A stretch of DNA of 64,000 nucleotides, taken from Cellvibrionaceae bacterium. Its GTDB lineage: Bacteria > Pseudomonadota > Gammaproteobacteria > Pseudomonadales > Cellvibrionaceae. Shown here piece by piece: positions 25,735 to 34,445 of this stretch; position 1 is the stretch's first letter; every line of letters begins with the position of its first letter. The translations under genes and the position numbers were made by a program. Below the pieces are notes generated by a model, which had not been told where the DNA came from, ran no database searches, and saw only the letters and a list, made by a program, of their open reading frames with translations. The stretch is taken from positions 1 to 64,000 of the forward strand of contig JAGKWQ010000006.1 of the NCBI GenBank assembly GCA_021151825.1. The letters are read 5' to 3'.

Positions 25735-26913
25735 ATGGAAGCTTTGTGGTTATTGGCTGGTCCGGACCGTTGCTATCGTGTTGTGGATCGTAGAATTATT
25801 GTGGATAAGCGTGGCAATTTGCTGGATGGTGCGGAACAGTTCCTGATCAATAAACCCGGTGTGGAGCTTGCCGCCAGTACATTTACCGCACTCTTTGACC
25901 GGGTCGATGTTGTTATTTTGGTTGCTGGCAGCGGGCCGTTAAACAAACAATGGCTGGAGTTGATTCCGACAAAGTTTCCGAAAGTCGGATTCCTGTACGA
26001 AGCAAGTACGCCCGAAGCGCGTTTGCAGCTCACGGTTATCGGTGTTGATGGTTATATTTCGGTGTCCATGACCCAACCGGATTTTGAGGTGGTATTACAA
26101 AAAATCCACGAAGAAAAACAATCAATCAATAATTTGCTGGAGGAACTGAAAAATTTTTCGGCGATTGCATTTACTGCCATGTCATCTGCCTCGGAAATGG
26201 GCACCGTTGCGGTATTCGCTGAAAAAGTACAATCCTGTATGGAGTTGCACCGTTTAGCCAATTTGATCCAGATTAGTTTGGGGGATTTGGGGCTGGATTG
26301 CATCGTGCAATTTATTTTTGAAAATGATATTACAATTTTCCCGGTAGATGTTCCGGTGTCTTATTTGCGTTTATTACAAAGTGCAAACGAATCAGAAAAT
26401 CGCATTATTTCCCATGGCCGGTTTTTATTATTCAGTTTTGAACATGTGCAATTATTAGTGACTAATGCGCCCCATCTTGATCAGGAGCGCTATGGGCGTT
26501 TGCGTGATGTCCTGGCGCATGTCGTTTCTATTGCCGAGGCTCGCGCAAAAACCCTTAAGGTCAATACACTGCTGAAAGTCCAGCAGGATAATGCGCGCAT
26601 GGTAATGATGTTGCTGGAAATGGCGGCCGTTGATAATCGCACAGCGGTTAAAACAATTATGACGGAATTATCGGATTCCCTACGTGTGATGGCGACCGGT
26701 TTTGATTTGAATATGGAACAGGAATCGCAACTATTAACCTTGTCTGAAAAAGCATTAAATTCATTGGAAGGTTTGCAAGAAACAACGATGGCCGTTGAGG
26801 TGCATTTTCGTAGTTTGCTGCAGCAATTGGATGAGGCGTCCAATTTACTACAGCCGCCACAAGAACACGAACAGGAAGTAGAAAGTTTCGACAGCAAAAT
26901 CGAATTGTTTTAG
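25735..26913 (+). CDS. Unknown signalling-type protein with degenerate receiver-like N-terminus
   Basis: The ATG at 25735 has GAGGA 8 bases upstream and is preferred over the longer frame (25576), which would run into the shared promoter. It encodes 392 residues without signal peptide. Residues about 15-115 alternate hydrophobic strands and helices like a receiver domain (VDVVILVAGSGP, KVGFLYEAS, VDGYISVSM), but the acidic pocket and phospho-Asp are not evident. A GAF-like middle (about 130-255) and a helical C-terminal third (about 270-370) follow. I do not recognise the family; a phosphorylation-independent signalling adaptor is one reading. Confidence 0.6.
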   Translation: MEALWLLAGPDRCYRVVDRRIIVDKRGNLLDGAEQFLINKPGVELAASTFTALFDRVDVVILVAGSGPLNKQWLELIPTKFPKVGFLYEASTPEARLQLTVIGVDGYISVSMTQPDFEVVLQKIHEEKQSINNLLEELKNFSAIAFTAMSSASEMGTVAVFAEKVQSCMELHRLANLIQISLGDLGLDCIVQFIFENDITIFPVDVPVSYLRLLQSANESENRIISHGRFLLFSFEHVQLLVTNAPHLDQERYGRLRDVLAHVVSIAEARAKTLKVNTLLKVQQDNARMVMMLLEMAAVDNRTAVKTIMTELSDSLRVMATGFDLNMEQESQLLTLSEKALNSLEGLQETTMAVEVHFRSLLQQLDEASNLLQPPQEHEQEVESFDSKIELF

Positions 26914-26926
26914 GTCAACTCGTCAT

Positions 26927-26958
26927 TGAGCAAACGGTAAGTATTTACCGTTTGCTCA
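26927..26958. terminator. Hairpin between convergent genes
   Basis: A 14-bp perfect stem TGAGCAAACGGTAA / TTACCGTTTGCTCA, loop GTAT. It has no T-run, and its end includes the stop codon of the convergent shikimate-kinase-like gene, so it is a terminator-like or mRNA-stabilising hairpin. Confidence 0.6.
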
Positions 26959-27492
26959 TGCATCCTGCGCCGCTGCAAAATCTTCTGCTTCCTGGCAGAT
27001 AACTTCATCCACCAATTGTTCCTGATTTTTGCCACTGCAATCAATCACTATGTCCGCATAGTGTAAATATAATGGGCGGCGCTCTGCATAAATTTCTGCA
27101 AATGTTTGCCCGGCTGCACTGGCAATGCCACGCGTACTTAAATTATGAAGCCGCTGTTCCAAATCCTGAATGGTTACATCCAGAAAAATAATCGGGCCAA
27201 ACTTTTTTAAATGTTGCATCGCCTTTGCGCTATAAACAGCACTGCCACCGGTGGCAATAATGTGATTGGAGTGATGGGTATTGAGCAATATTTTTTCTTC
27301 GTGCTCACGCAGCGCCAGATAGCCTTGTTCATGCAAAATATCTTGCAAGGTTTTGCGATGCTCCAGTTGAATTAGCAAATCAGTGTCTACAAAGTCTTTA
27401 GCCAGATGTTTGGCAAGCAGCAAGCCGATGGTGCTTTTTCCCGCACCGGGCATTCCAATAAGCGTCAGGCTCTGATGATAAGGATTATTCAT
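26956..27492 (-). CDS. Shikimate-kinase-like P-loop kinase, divergent
   Basis: The start at 27492 (MNNPYHQ) follows GGAGAGCGCTT and gives 178 residues, the usual AroK length. The Walker A loop GMPGAGKST, the VDTD acid pair that holds shikimate, the LREHEEKIL arginine and the ERRPLYLHYAD motif are present. Two key sites differ from AroK: the GGG loop reads GGS (ATGGSAVY), and the lid reads TRGIA instead of the usual RPLL. It could be a second shikimate kinase or a paralogue with another substrate. It is not next to aroB, unlike the usual aroKB pair. Confidence 0.82.
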   Translation of the reverse strand: MNNPYHQSLTLIGMPGAGKSTIGLLLAKHLAKDFVDTDLLIQLEHRKTLQDILHEQGYLALREHEEKILLNTHHSNHIIATGGSAVYSAKAMQHLKKFGPIIFLDVTIQDLEQRLHNLSTRGIASAAGQTFAEIYAERRPLYLHYADIVIDCSGKNQEQLVDEVICQEAEDFAAAQDA

Positions 27493-27508
27493 AAGCGCTC
27501 TCCAGCGA

Positions 27509-27700
27509 GTGAAGGTCAATGCGGCTATTGCGAGTGGCGTGGAGCTTCCCAACTATAATCCAGTTTCAACGATTTATGAACTCTAGCAGGAGCCGCGCCA
27601 GCCGCGTCAGCGGTTGCGCGATTATTGGGATGAAGTATTACAGTACGTCGATCCGGATAGCGTCTGGAGTGTTAATTCTGAATTCCATGGGGCGAGCTAA
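27509..27700 (+). pseudogene. Possible small gene interrupted by an in-frame TAG
   Basis: Reading from GTG at 27509 gives a protein-like sequence to the TAA at 27698, broken only by TAG at 27584-27586. The part after the stop (LRDYWDEVLQYVDPDSVW) looks like a real protein with aromatic and acidic residues, unlike random frames nearby. No ribosome-binding site is seen before the GTG. It may be a decayed small gene, or translation may start after the TAG. Evidence is by composition only. Confidence 0.3.
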
Positions 27701-27720
27701 AAGGTGAGGGTGGTGTATTG

Positions 27721-28008
27721 CTATTCGTTACATAGATCTTCAAATGCCTCCACAACTGATTCTTCATCGGCTTCAGACAATTCTGCCAAATCCATAATGC
27801 AGGGTTCGCTAATACCCAACAGGTCTTCAATTTCTTCAAAGCTCAAATGTGCAGCCAGGGCGTGTTTGACATAGGTTCTTACCGCATCATGTAATGCCGA
27901 TTCATTATCGCGAGCGGCTTGCAAGGCGACGACGGTTTGCTCTGTTAACCATTGGTAAAACGCGGCGCGATCAGCGGAGGAGCTATTGGTTTGAGCATCA
28001 AAATTCAT
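27721..28008 (-). CDS. Small acidic protein of unknown function
   Basis: A 95-residue, mainly helical, acidic protein. The C-terminal half (HLSFEEIEDLLGISEPCIMD) has a helix-turn-helix-like spacing, as in small phage or plasmid regulators, but the acidic charge argues against direct DNA binding. It begins 54 bases downstream of the HD-GYP gene end on the same strand and could be its co-transcribed partner. No family recognised. Confidence 0.55.
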   Translation of the reverse strand: MNFDAQTNSSSADRAAFYQWLTEQTVVALQAARDNESALHDAVRTYVKHALAAHLSFEEIEDLLGISEPCIMDLAELSEADEESVVEAFEDLCNE

Positions 28009-28062
28009 GGAAATGCCTCGCAGGGGAAATGGGCTGCAAGTATATCCCAGGTGCTACTCGTA

Positions 28063-29391
28063 TTACACCAACGCTATGTCTTGCAAATCGCCATCCAGGT
28101 CTTGCAAATCAATCGTCTGCAAACTGCTGGAGAAATTTTCGAAGTGTTCATGCTCATTATCAAGAGATTCAAGCAAGCGTTCCATCAGGTTTTTCAAATG
28201 GATTAATTGATCATAGATCTGGTCTTGCATTACGCTGATTTCAATTAGTGATAACGCTTCACTGCTGTTGTGTTCATCAAAATGTTCCAGCCATTCCTCT
28301 TGCTCCGGTTGCAATATCCCGCTGCGCACTACTGAAATGGCCAGCCGGCCCATGGCGGCGCTGATAGAGCGACTAAAAGAAGCTCCATGCAGTTGTGCAA
28401 CGAGCTGTTGTGCCAGTTGTTTGGCTAAACCGAATTGGCTACGCAATTTCGTTTGCCGGGCTAATAACTTTTTTGCTGATGCCAATTGTTGAATTGCGTC
28501 GGTGGGCAAGGGGGCTTCTTTAAATAATAGGCTGGCTGCGTCGTACACTGATTCAAAATAAATGTTATCACTCAGTTTTAAGGCTGATAGCAACATGGTG
28601 TGAGCATGAACACCGTAATCTTCATAACGGCTGTGGTTGTAAATGATGGTATCGGTTGCGGCAATAATCTGGCTTACCAGGGAAATTTTATCGCCGAATA
28701 AATGCCGTGGATAACCAGTCCCATCAATACGTTCGTGGTGGTCGACAATTGCCTGGCCGATATCTTTTGGCAAGCCGGGCACCATATCCAGAAAGCGTTG
28801 GGCAATTAATGGATGCGCTTGCAAGGCTTTCCATTCGATGGATAAAAAATCTTGCTTTTTATCACGCAAATCGGAGGGCAAGTACAAAAATCCCACATCA
28901 TGAAACAAACCGGCAATGAAAGTCGCCTGAATTTCCGGCAGGCTTAAATTCAGTTTGCGCGCGATGGCAATACCCGCTAAAGCACTGAAAATTCCCTGGA
29001 AATAAATGTGTCGTGCACGCAAAGCAAGAACAGTGAGGTTTTGTCGCAACAGTGGAAATTTTTCATAAAACAAACATGCCAGACGCAACATTTTTTGATA
29101 GCCGTCATTGTTAGTGACTGCATAAAGGCCGGGAAGGTTGCGCGCGAATTTATTCAGATAATCAAACAAGCGCTGGGCGTCCATACTTTCAGCAATGCCT
29201 ACACAATGCTCAAGCGGTTTTAATAATTTGTGTTGCAATAATACTTGTGAACGTTTTTCATCCAGTGGTGAACCCTGGGCTAGCAAGAGTACGCCCTGGT
29301 GGTTCAGGATGGGCTGGTTAGCAGTGACGGGTTGTTTCTTATTAACTTCAATCAGGTTTAAACAATAATGATGTTGTTCACTATCAAGCAT
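28063..29391 (-). CDS. HD-GYP domain protein (c-di-GMP phosphodiesterase)
   Basis: A 442-residue cytoplasmic protein. Residues about 1-110 are an N-terminal region of unknown type. The HD-GYP domain (about 115-290) has the metal-binding HD pair in GLFHDVGFLYLP and the signature HHERIDGTGYPRHL, with TDTI following. Proteins of this family cleave c-di-GMP to pGpG or GMP. The C-terminal 150 residues are helical and may be an oligomerisation region. The window also encodes two GGDEF proteins, so c-di-GMP is made and degraded here. Confidence 0.92.
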   Translation of the reverse strand: MLDSEQHHYCLNLIEVNKKQPVTANQPILNHQGVLLLAQGSPLDEKRSQVLLQHKLLKPLEHCVGIAESMDAQRLFDYLNKFARNLPGLYAVTNNDGYQKMLRLACLFYEKFPLLRQNLTVLALRARHIYFQGIFSALAGIAIARKLNLSLPEIQATFIAGLFHDVGFLYLPSDLRDKKQDFLSIEWKALQAHPLIAQRFLDMVPGLPKDIGQAIVDHHERIDGTGYPRHLFGDKISLVSQIIAATDTIIYNHSRYEDYGVHAHTMLLSALKLSDNIYFESVYDAASLLFKEAPLPTDAIQQLASAKKLLARQTKLRSQFGLAKQLAQQLVAQLHGASFSRSISAAMGRLAISVVRSGILQPEQEEWLEHFDEHNSSEALSLIEISVMQDQIYDQLIHLKNLMERLLESLDNEHEHFENFSSSLQTIDLQDLDGDLQDIALV

Positions 29392-29713
29392 GCTGCTTTC
29401 CTATTAAATAATGTTGTTTTTACCTCCCTGCTGCTGGTTAATCGGTGAATCAGTTATTCATGCCTGAATTTACTAATAAAAAACAATAATTCCGGGTAGG
29501 GCAATTTCCGGACGCGTTATTCAACACAAGTTTTCTGACTATAGATCAGCTAAAAAGAAATGCCACAAAAAAGGGCAAAGAATTTTCAGTTTGAGAAAGC
29601 GTATGAAAGGCAGGTATTTTGACCAGAGTAGCGGCGTTGTAATGAGATGTAATTGTGCAAAGATAGTGAATGTTGTGGAAAAAGGGTTTTCGGAAGAAAA
29701 GTGCCTCCCGAAT
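29392..29713. other. Intergenic region upstream of the HD-GYP gene
   Basis: About 320 bases of AT-rich sequence. A 60-residue minus-strand frame at 29586-29768 overlaps the terminator and is not credible. No gene or clear regulatory site is seen. Confidence 0.5.
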
Positions 29714-29753
29714 AAAAGTTATCAGACGGCTTATGCTGTCTGATAACTTTTTT
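29714..29753. terminator. Long Rho-independent terminator hairpin
   Basis: AAAAGTTATCAGAC pairs with GTCTGATAACTTTT, and the stem continues inside (GGC/GCT) around a TTAT loop, with T-runs outside. It lies just beyond the minus-strand FMN reductase gene. Confidence 0.9.
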
Positions 29754-29770
29754 CAAAATTACTTTCAAGG

Positions 29771-30310
29771 TTACTTTTTAAGTTGCTTGGCCCATTCAAC
29801 TAAAGCAATTAATTGGTTATTGATGTTGCCTTGAATTTTTTCATCTACCAAATTGCCATTGTCATCGAATGAATTAGTGAACGCATTAGCAAAAACTTCA
29901 GGCCTATTGAGCGGGTGCAAATTTAAATACACGCAGACTTGACGCAAATGGTATTGCGCACGTGATGTGCCCATGCCACCACCTGCACCCATGATTGCAA
30001 CGGCTTTACCGCTTAAGAGCTTATTATCCGGTTCCCGTGAAGCCCAATCGAGGGCATTTTTCAATGCCGGAGCAATAGAGTAATTATATTCGGGACAACC
30101 AAAAATTAACGCGTCTGCCGCTTCAATTTGCTGCAGCAATTGTTTAACGGCTTCCGGTTTTTCGGTGATGTCTGCATTATAAAAGGGCACTGCCGATAAA
30201 TCGGCAATCGTAATGCTGCTTCCTGCCGGTGCATGCGCTTGTGCATAACGCAACAATCCCAGGTTAGTGGACTTTTTACGCAAGCTGCCGCCAATCGCTA
30301 AAATATTCAT
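29771..30310 (-). CDS. NADPH-dependent FMN reductase (flavodoxin-like quinone/chromate reductase type)
   Basis: A 179-residue protein with a flavodoxin-like fold. The FMN phosphate loop GSLRKKSTN at the N-terminus, GCPEYNYSIAPALKNALDW in the middle and MGAGGGMGTSRAQYHLR are the motifs of the ChrR/YieF-type NAD(P)H:quinone reductase family. These use FMN and NADPH to reduce quinones, azo compounds or metals such as chromate by two electrons. It begins about 105 bases from the next minus-strand gene, an exported RidA protein, so they may be linked. Confidence 0.93.
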   Translation of the reverse strand: MNILAIGGSLRKKSTNLGLLRYAQAHAPAGSSITIADLSAVPFYNADITEKPEAVKQLLQQIEAADALIFGCPEYNYSIAPALKNALDWASREPDNKLLSGKAVAIMGAGGGMGTSRAQYHLRQVCVYLNLHPLNRPEVFANAFTNSFDDNGNLVDEKIQGNINNQLIALVEWAKQLKK

Positions 30311-30414
30311 CGTGCTACTCCATAGTCAATAATCAATAGTTAACAGCCAAACAAGTTAAATCATTAAACGATGATTGGGTCATAACTCATTACAGCAGAA
30401 ACTACTAGCTTCTG

Positions 30415-30840
30415 CTATTTGCGCTGAACAATCAATTCCACTTCCAATAAATCACCTGGAGAATAAAGCCGGCTAATCTGCACCCAGGTAGCTGCAGGGT
30501 ATTTGTCGGAATTAAAAAAGCTTTTACGGGTGGGAATGGCTTTGATCAATGCTTCAATGTCAGTGGTATAGACTGTTTCTTTAACGATCTGATCGCTGGT
30601 GGCATTATATTTTTTGAGTATTTCATGAGCAGTGGTGTAGCAACGCTTGACGGCTTCTTCCATGGTTTTACCGGCACAGGCAATACCGGAAATAAATAGT
30701 TGATTATTGACCTCTACAACGCCGCTATAACCTGTTTCTTTTTCCCATTCGCCCAAGTGATGGCGTTTGAGTGTGGGACCGTCGGCCGCAACTGTAGTGA
30801 GTGATGTTATTAATAGGACAGATAATAAAACAAAACGCAT
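30415..30840 (-). CDS. Exported RidA/YjgF family protein
   Basis: The start at 30840 has a perfect AGGAGG 5 bases upstream, giving 141 residues with signal peptide MRFVLLSVLLITSLTTVAA. The rest has the RidA (Rid/YER057c/UK114) trimeric chorismate-mutase-like fold: FISGIACAGKTMEEAVKRCY, DQIVKETVYTTDIEALI, and the final YSPGDLLEVELIV. Cytoplasmic RidA proteins deaminate reactive enamine/imine intermediates. This one is predicted to be periplasmic, where such intermediates are not known, so its role is unclear. The catalytic-type Arg may be the one in ISRLYSP. Confidence 0.88.
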   Translation of the reverse strand: MRFVLLSVLLITSLTTVAADGPTLKRHHLGEWEKETGYSGVVEVNNQLFISGIACAGKTMEEAVKRCYTTAHEILKKYNATSDQIVKETVYTTDIEALIKAIPTRKSFFNSDKYPAATWVQISRLYSPGDLLEVELIVQRK

Positions 30841-30934
30841 GGTGACCTCCTGGTAATCAATGGAGGCCACAGTCTAGGCGATTCAGACAACAAAATATCG
30901 AAAGCTTTTGTTAATTAGCGCAGTGAAATGCTAA

Positions 30935-32095
30935 TTACGCAAAACCACCACCAGCTTTCAGGAAAGGCAATAAACGTAAGCTGATGTTGTGGGGATGATG
31001 GGCAAGTAATTGTTTGATGCAAGCATCGGGTTTCAAATACGTATCATAATAAACCTGTGCCGCGTTGCGCATGGATATTATTTGTTCTGCGGACATTGTC
31101 ATGGCTTGTTGGATTTTTTCCAGTAATTCCTTTTCACTATTAAATACCAGACAATTTTTTCCATCCTCCAATGCCGGAAAAAACATTTCCGGGTATTGGG
31201 TAATCGGAATGCTACCTACCGCCAATGCTTCAATTAAATTGTGTGACATTGGATAGCGCACGCCGGGGCAGGCGAGAAAAAAATTGCTGTTGGCCAGTGT
31301 CGCTAACCAGTTAATCGGTTCTACTTTACACCGGCGCGTATTCATCACCACTAATCCGTTAATAGTCTCGTTATGCACTTTATCCAATTCGGCATTGCTG
31401 TGTAATTCCCGATAAGAACCCTGGCAATCCAGATTGCTACGCATTACATCCAGAATCTGTGCGCGACTCAATTTTGCATAAATATCGCGAATGGAATTTT
31501 TGTTGTATTTTTCAGGATTCGCATCACCACCAAAAAAAATGTTCCAGGGGCGCACTTGCTGACGATATTGTTGGAGATGCGTATCCTGCTGATGGGCATA
31601 TACCGGTGGAAACATCGGGAACGGCATGGGGAAGCAAGTGGAGTCCGGTGAGTAATCCGATTGGTAATTCAAGGAAATGATTTGTGATGCTGCGCTGGAT
31701 ACACTTGAATACCATTTGTCAGTCACTAATACATATTCATTAGGTAGCGACTGTGCTTGACGTAATACCGAAAATTTTTCCTGCAGGCACAGTTTTTTGT
31801 ATTTATCTTGAATGTTACCCAGGAAAAAATAATTTTCGCGCAGTACGGGATAAAACCCCGCCCGAATAAAAAAAATAAACAAGCAATAAAAGCGCCGTCC
31901 CTGAGGGCCATCAATACGTGAATCGCGGAAATCAAATACCACTAAAGGCTGATTATGCGGGATAGTGGTATTTTGTTGCTTGAGCCAGCGACGATAATCC
32001 ATATACCGTTGCGGATAAAAAACCGCTTTATAACGGTTCAATGTACCATCCAGTTGGTGGCCGTATTTTGCCAATTGAAGCAGCGTGCTAGCCAT
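30935..32095 (-). CDS. Exostosin/GT-B-like glycosyltransferase
   Basis: A 386-residue cytoplasmic protein preceded by AGG about 8 bases before its ATG. The C-terminal half has the GT-B nucleotide-sugar-binding region: FFLACPGVRYPMSHNLIEAL, VGSIPITQYPEMFFPAL and LVFNSEKELLEKIQQAM, which resemble exostosin (GT47) and related families. The N-terminal half carries LVVFDFRDSRIDGPQGRRFY. It probably adds a sugar to a surface glycan; donor and acceptor are unknown. It stands alone, transcribed away from the diguanylate cyclase gene. Confidence 0.75.
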   Translation of the reverse strand: MASTLLQLAKYGHQLDGTLNRYKAVFYPQRYMDYRRWLKQQNTTIPHNQPLVVFDFRDSRIDGPQGRRFYCLFIFFIRAGFYPVLRENYFFLGNIQDKYKKLCLQEKFSVLRQAQSLPNEYVLVTDKWYSSVSSAASQIISLNYQSDYSPDSTCFPMPFPMFPPVYAHQQDTHLQQYRQQVRPWNIFFGGDANPEKYNKNSIRDIYAKLSRAQILDVMRSNLDCQGSYRELHSNAELDKVHNETINGLVVMNTRRCKVEPINWLATLANSNFFLACPGVRYPMSHNLIEALAVGSIPITQYPEMFFPALEDGKNCLVFNSEKELLEKIQQAMTMSAEQIISMRNAAQVYYDTYLKPDACIKQLLAHHPHNISLRLLPFLKAGGGFA

Positions 32096-32378
32096 AACTT
32101 AAGCCTGAGGTAATCGGGATAATAGAATGCAATCAGGGAATTTTATCCTTGGCATATGACATTACGATTTCAAACGGTGTGTAATAATTTTCGACAGTCA
32201 TACATCTTTTGATGTGGTAATGCATTAAAAACCAAAGCGCTAATAACTTTTCAATCCTTTGGACAGCAAGCATTCGCAATGCATTAATATTCATCGGCAA
32301 ACGGCGCAGCTTTTAGCGCCATTCGCCTATATACTAAAAGCATTCCGAAGCCTGTATTTTCCAAGCGTGGAGACAAAC

Positions 32379-33821
32379 GTGTCAGGTGTTTTGTTGCGAA
32401 CCGGCTGGTCGGCCCTGGCTTGGCAAAAGGCAATTGTGTTGATATTGCTTTACGTTTTGCTTGGCTACCTCGGCATTCATTGTGCGACTTTTCCTGGCAC
32501 TTTCTTTGCGCAAGTCTGGTTGCCCTCCGGTATTGGTTTGATTATGTTTTGCCGGTTTGGAAGGCGTGCTTTTTGGTTAGTGTTATTGGCATCGCTAATG
32601 GTTAATGGACCACATGCATTGCGGCATCTTCCTGAAAACGGTGCGGTGACTACCGGCTTGCTGATTCTCTTCAGTCCTTTATTGGATGCATTCCAAAGTT
32701 TTCTGGCGTGGCGCTTTTGGCGATTGGATCGTGAGCCACGTTTGAGTCGCCTGGGTTTCCAGCGGTTTTTAATCGCCATTTTATTAGCGGTAGGCATCAG
32801 TATTTTATTGATGGCTAATGTGCATTTGTTGTTGGGATTAATTGAACCGGCAGATTTTATAACGCGTTTCGCGATGATGGCGCTGGCGGATTTGCAGGGA
32901 TTATTTTTACTGGTGCCATTGTGGTTGGCGATGCGTCGTGCCCAGCATGATTTATTAAGTTATCCATTAATATTGAGTGCACTGGCCGTTCCTGTGCCTC
33001 TATTGTTGGCTCGTATCGAGCATTCATTGGCCGCTCTTTTATTTCCACTCGTGGCGGTAATCATTATTCGTTTGCGTTTTGTCGGTGCAGCGCTCGCGAT
33101 GTTTATTGCGGGTTGTTGTGTAGTGATTATGGTGGCGATAGGGCATGACCCGTTACAAATGGGGCTGGGCGTTGAAGCATTCAGTCGTTGGGCGTTAATT
33201 ATTCTTGCGCTGGGCACACCCTTGTTATTAATGGGAATTATTTTAGAAGACAGCCACGATTATCAAACCCACTTGGAAGCACGCGTTAACGAGCGTACAC
33301 AAGCATTGCAAGATGCATTGGCCGCTGCCCATGTGTTGGCAATCACCGATTCACTGACACGCGCTTTTAATCGCCGCCAAATGGAAACGTTGGTGCACGA
33401 TGAAGTAGAGCGTGCCCAGCGTTATCACCAACCTATGTCGTTAATTATTCTGGATATCGATCACTTTAAAGCGGTGAACGATAATTATGGTCATCCAGTT
33501 GGCGATAAAGTATTGCAACAAGTCAGTGCGATTTTGGCGAGCAGTTTGCGCCAGTCGGATTCATTAGGGCGCTGGGGCGGGGAAGAATTTTTAATCTTGC
33601 TGCCACACATTCATGTCGGTGCTGCCGCCAGTGTTGCCGAAAAATTGCGGCTCGCTATTTACAGTCATGAATTTGGTTTGAAAACACCGGTGTCCATCAG
33701 TCTCGGCGTTGCAGAATTGCGGCCGGGCGAATCTGCTGGCGAATGGATAACCCGGGCAGATAATGCTTTGTATCTGGCTAAAGATCGTGGGCGCAATCAA
33801 TTAGTTACAGCGGACGAATAA
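32379..33821 (+). CDS. MASE1-GGDEF diguanylate cyclase
   Basis: GTG at 32379 is preferred because GGAG lies 6 bases upstream; a TTG at 32259 would add 40 residues without a ribosome-binding site. The 480-residue protein has about eight membrane helices (MASE1 sensor, residues about 10-290), a short coiled coil (HLEARVNERTQALQDALAAA) and a GGDEF domain with active site RWGGEEF. The inhibitory I-site RxxD is present (RQSD, 5 residues before the GGEEF). It makes c-di-GMP from two GTP in response to a membrane signal of unknown nature. Confidence 0.94.
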   Translation: MSGVLLRTGWSALAWQKAIVLILLYVLLGYLGIHCATFPGTFFAQVWLPSGIGLIMFCRFGRRAFWLVLLASLMVNGPHALRHLPENGAVTTGLLILFSPLLDAFQSFLAWRFWRLDREPRLSRLGFQRFLIAILLAVGISILLMANVHLLLGLIEPADFITRFAMMALADLQGLFLLVPLWLAMRRAQHDLLSYPLILSALAVPVPLLLARIEHSLAALLFPLVAVIIIRLRFVGAALAMFIAGCCVVIMVAIGHDPLQMGLGVEAFSRWALIILALGTPLLLMGIILEDSHDYQTHLEARVNERTQALQDALAAAHVLAITDSLTRAFNRRQMETLVHDEVERAQRYHQPMSLIILDIDHFKAVNDNYGHPVGDKVLQQVSAILASSLRQSDSLGRWGGEEFLILLPHIHVGAAASVAEKLRLAIYSHEFGLKTPVSISLGVAELRPGESAGEWITRADNALYLAKDRGRNQLVTADE

Positions 33822-33849
33822 AAAACGCGCGAACTTTGCGCGCGTTTTT
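33821..33849. terminator. Bidirectional terminator
   Basis: AAAAACGCGCG / CGCGCGTTTTT with a 7-base loop lies at the diguanylate cyclase stop codon, between two convergent genes. Confidence 0.92.
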
Positions 33850-33868
33850 GTTGGGTTACAGCGAAAGG

Positions 33869-34099
33869 TTATCGGCGGGATTTTTTGTTTTTATGGGAGT
33901 GTTTTTCGCTGCGTACCGGCGCTTGTTTGGCCAGCAGCAACTGAAAGCCGCCAAATACAATCGCCAGCAAGCCAATCAGGGCAGAAAATACGTAAGCGCC
34001 GCCATCGGCAGCGAAATAAAGGCCGATGATTAACAACAGGCCGAACAAAATAAAACCATAACCCAGTTTTTGTTGTAATTGAGCACTTTGAGTTTGCAT
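33869..34099 (-). CDS. Small membrane protein of unknown function
   Basis: The start at 34099 (MQTQSAQLQQ) has AAGGTG upstream, giving 76 residues; the longer frame from 34234 adds an implausible polar stretch. Two hydrophobic helices (GYGFILFGLLLIIGLYFAAD and VFSALIGLLAIVFGGFQLLL) form a helical hairpin, and the tail (RSEKHSHKNKKSRR) is strongly basic and presumably cytoplasmic. No family recognised. Confidence 0.65.
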   Translation of the reverse strand: MQTQSAQLQQKLGYGFILFGLLLIIGLYFAADGGAYVFSALIGLLAIVFGGFQLLLAKQAPVRSEKHSHKNKKSRR

Positions 34100-34445
34100 A
34101 GCATCACCTTGTTTACAGGAGGACATACCAGACGAATTCGCCATCTTGCAGTTGCCGATCATATTGATCAGCTGTGTTTGCGTGGCGAGTTTATTATCGG
34201 TTCTGATTATCGGCAGGATGCTTCTGTGGTGCAAGTCCCTTGCATGGCAGACATCCTTTGCAATTACGGCAACAAGTCCGGCAATCCATAACCCAAACCC
34301 TTACTGCCTAAGGCAAAGCAAGTCGCACCAACTTCTTGGGTTGATGTCTCATGCAAGGCTATAATCGCAACCCATAGCTGGTTTGGCGCTTGTTCGCGCC
34401 GTTGAAGCATTCTTGATCGCCGCGTCCTTTAGAAGAGAGCCCCCC

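Noticed and set aside
29586..29768. 60-residue minus-strand frame
   Set aside because: It overlaps a long terminator hairpin and has no ribosome-binding site.
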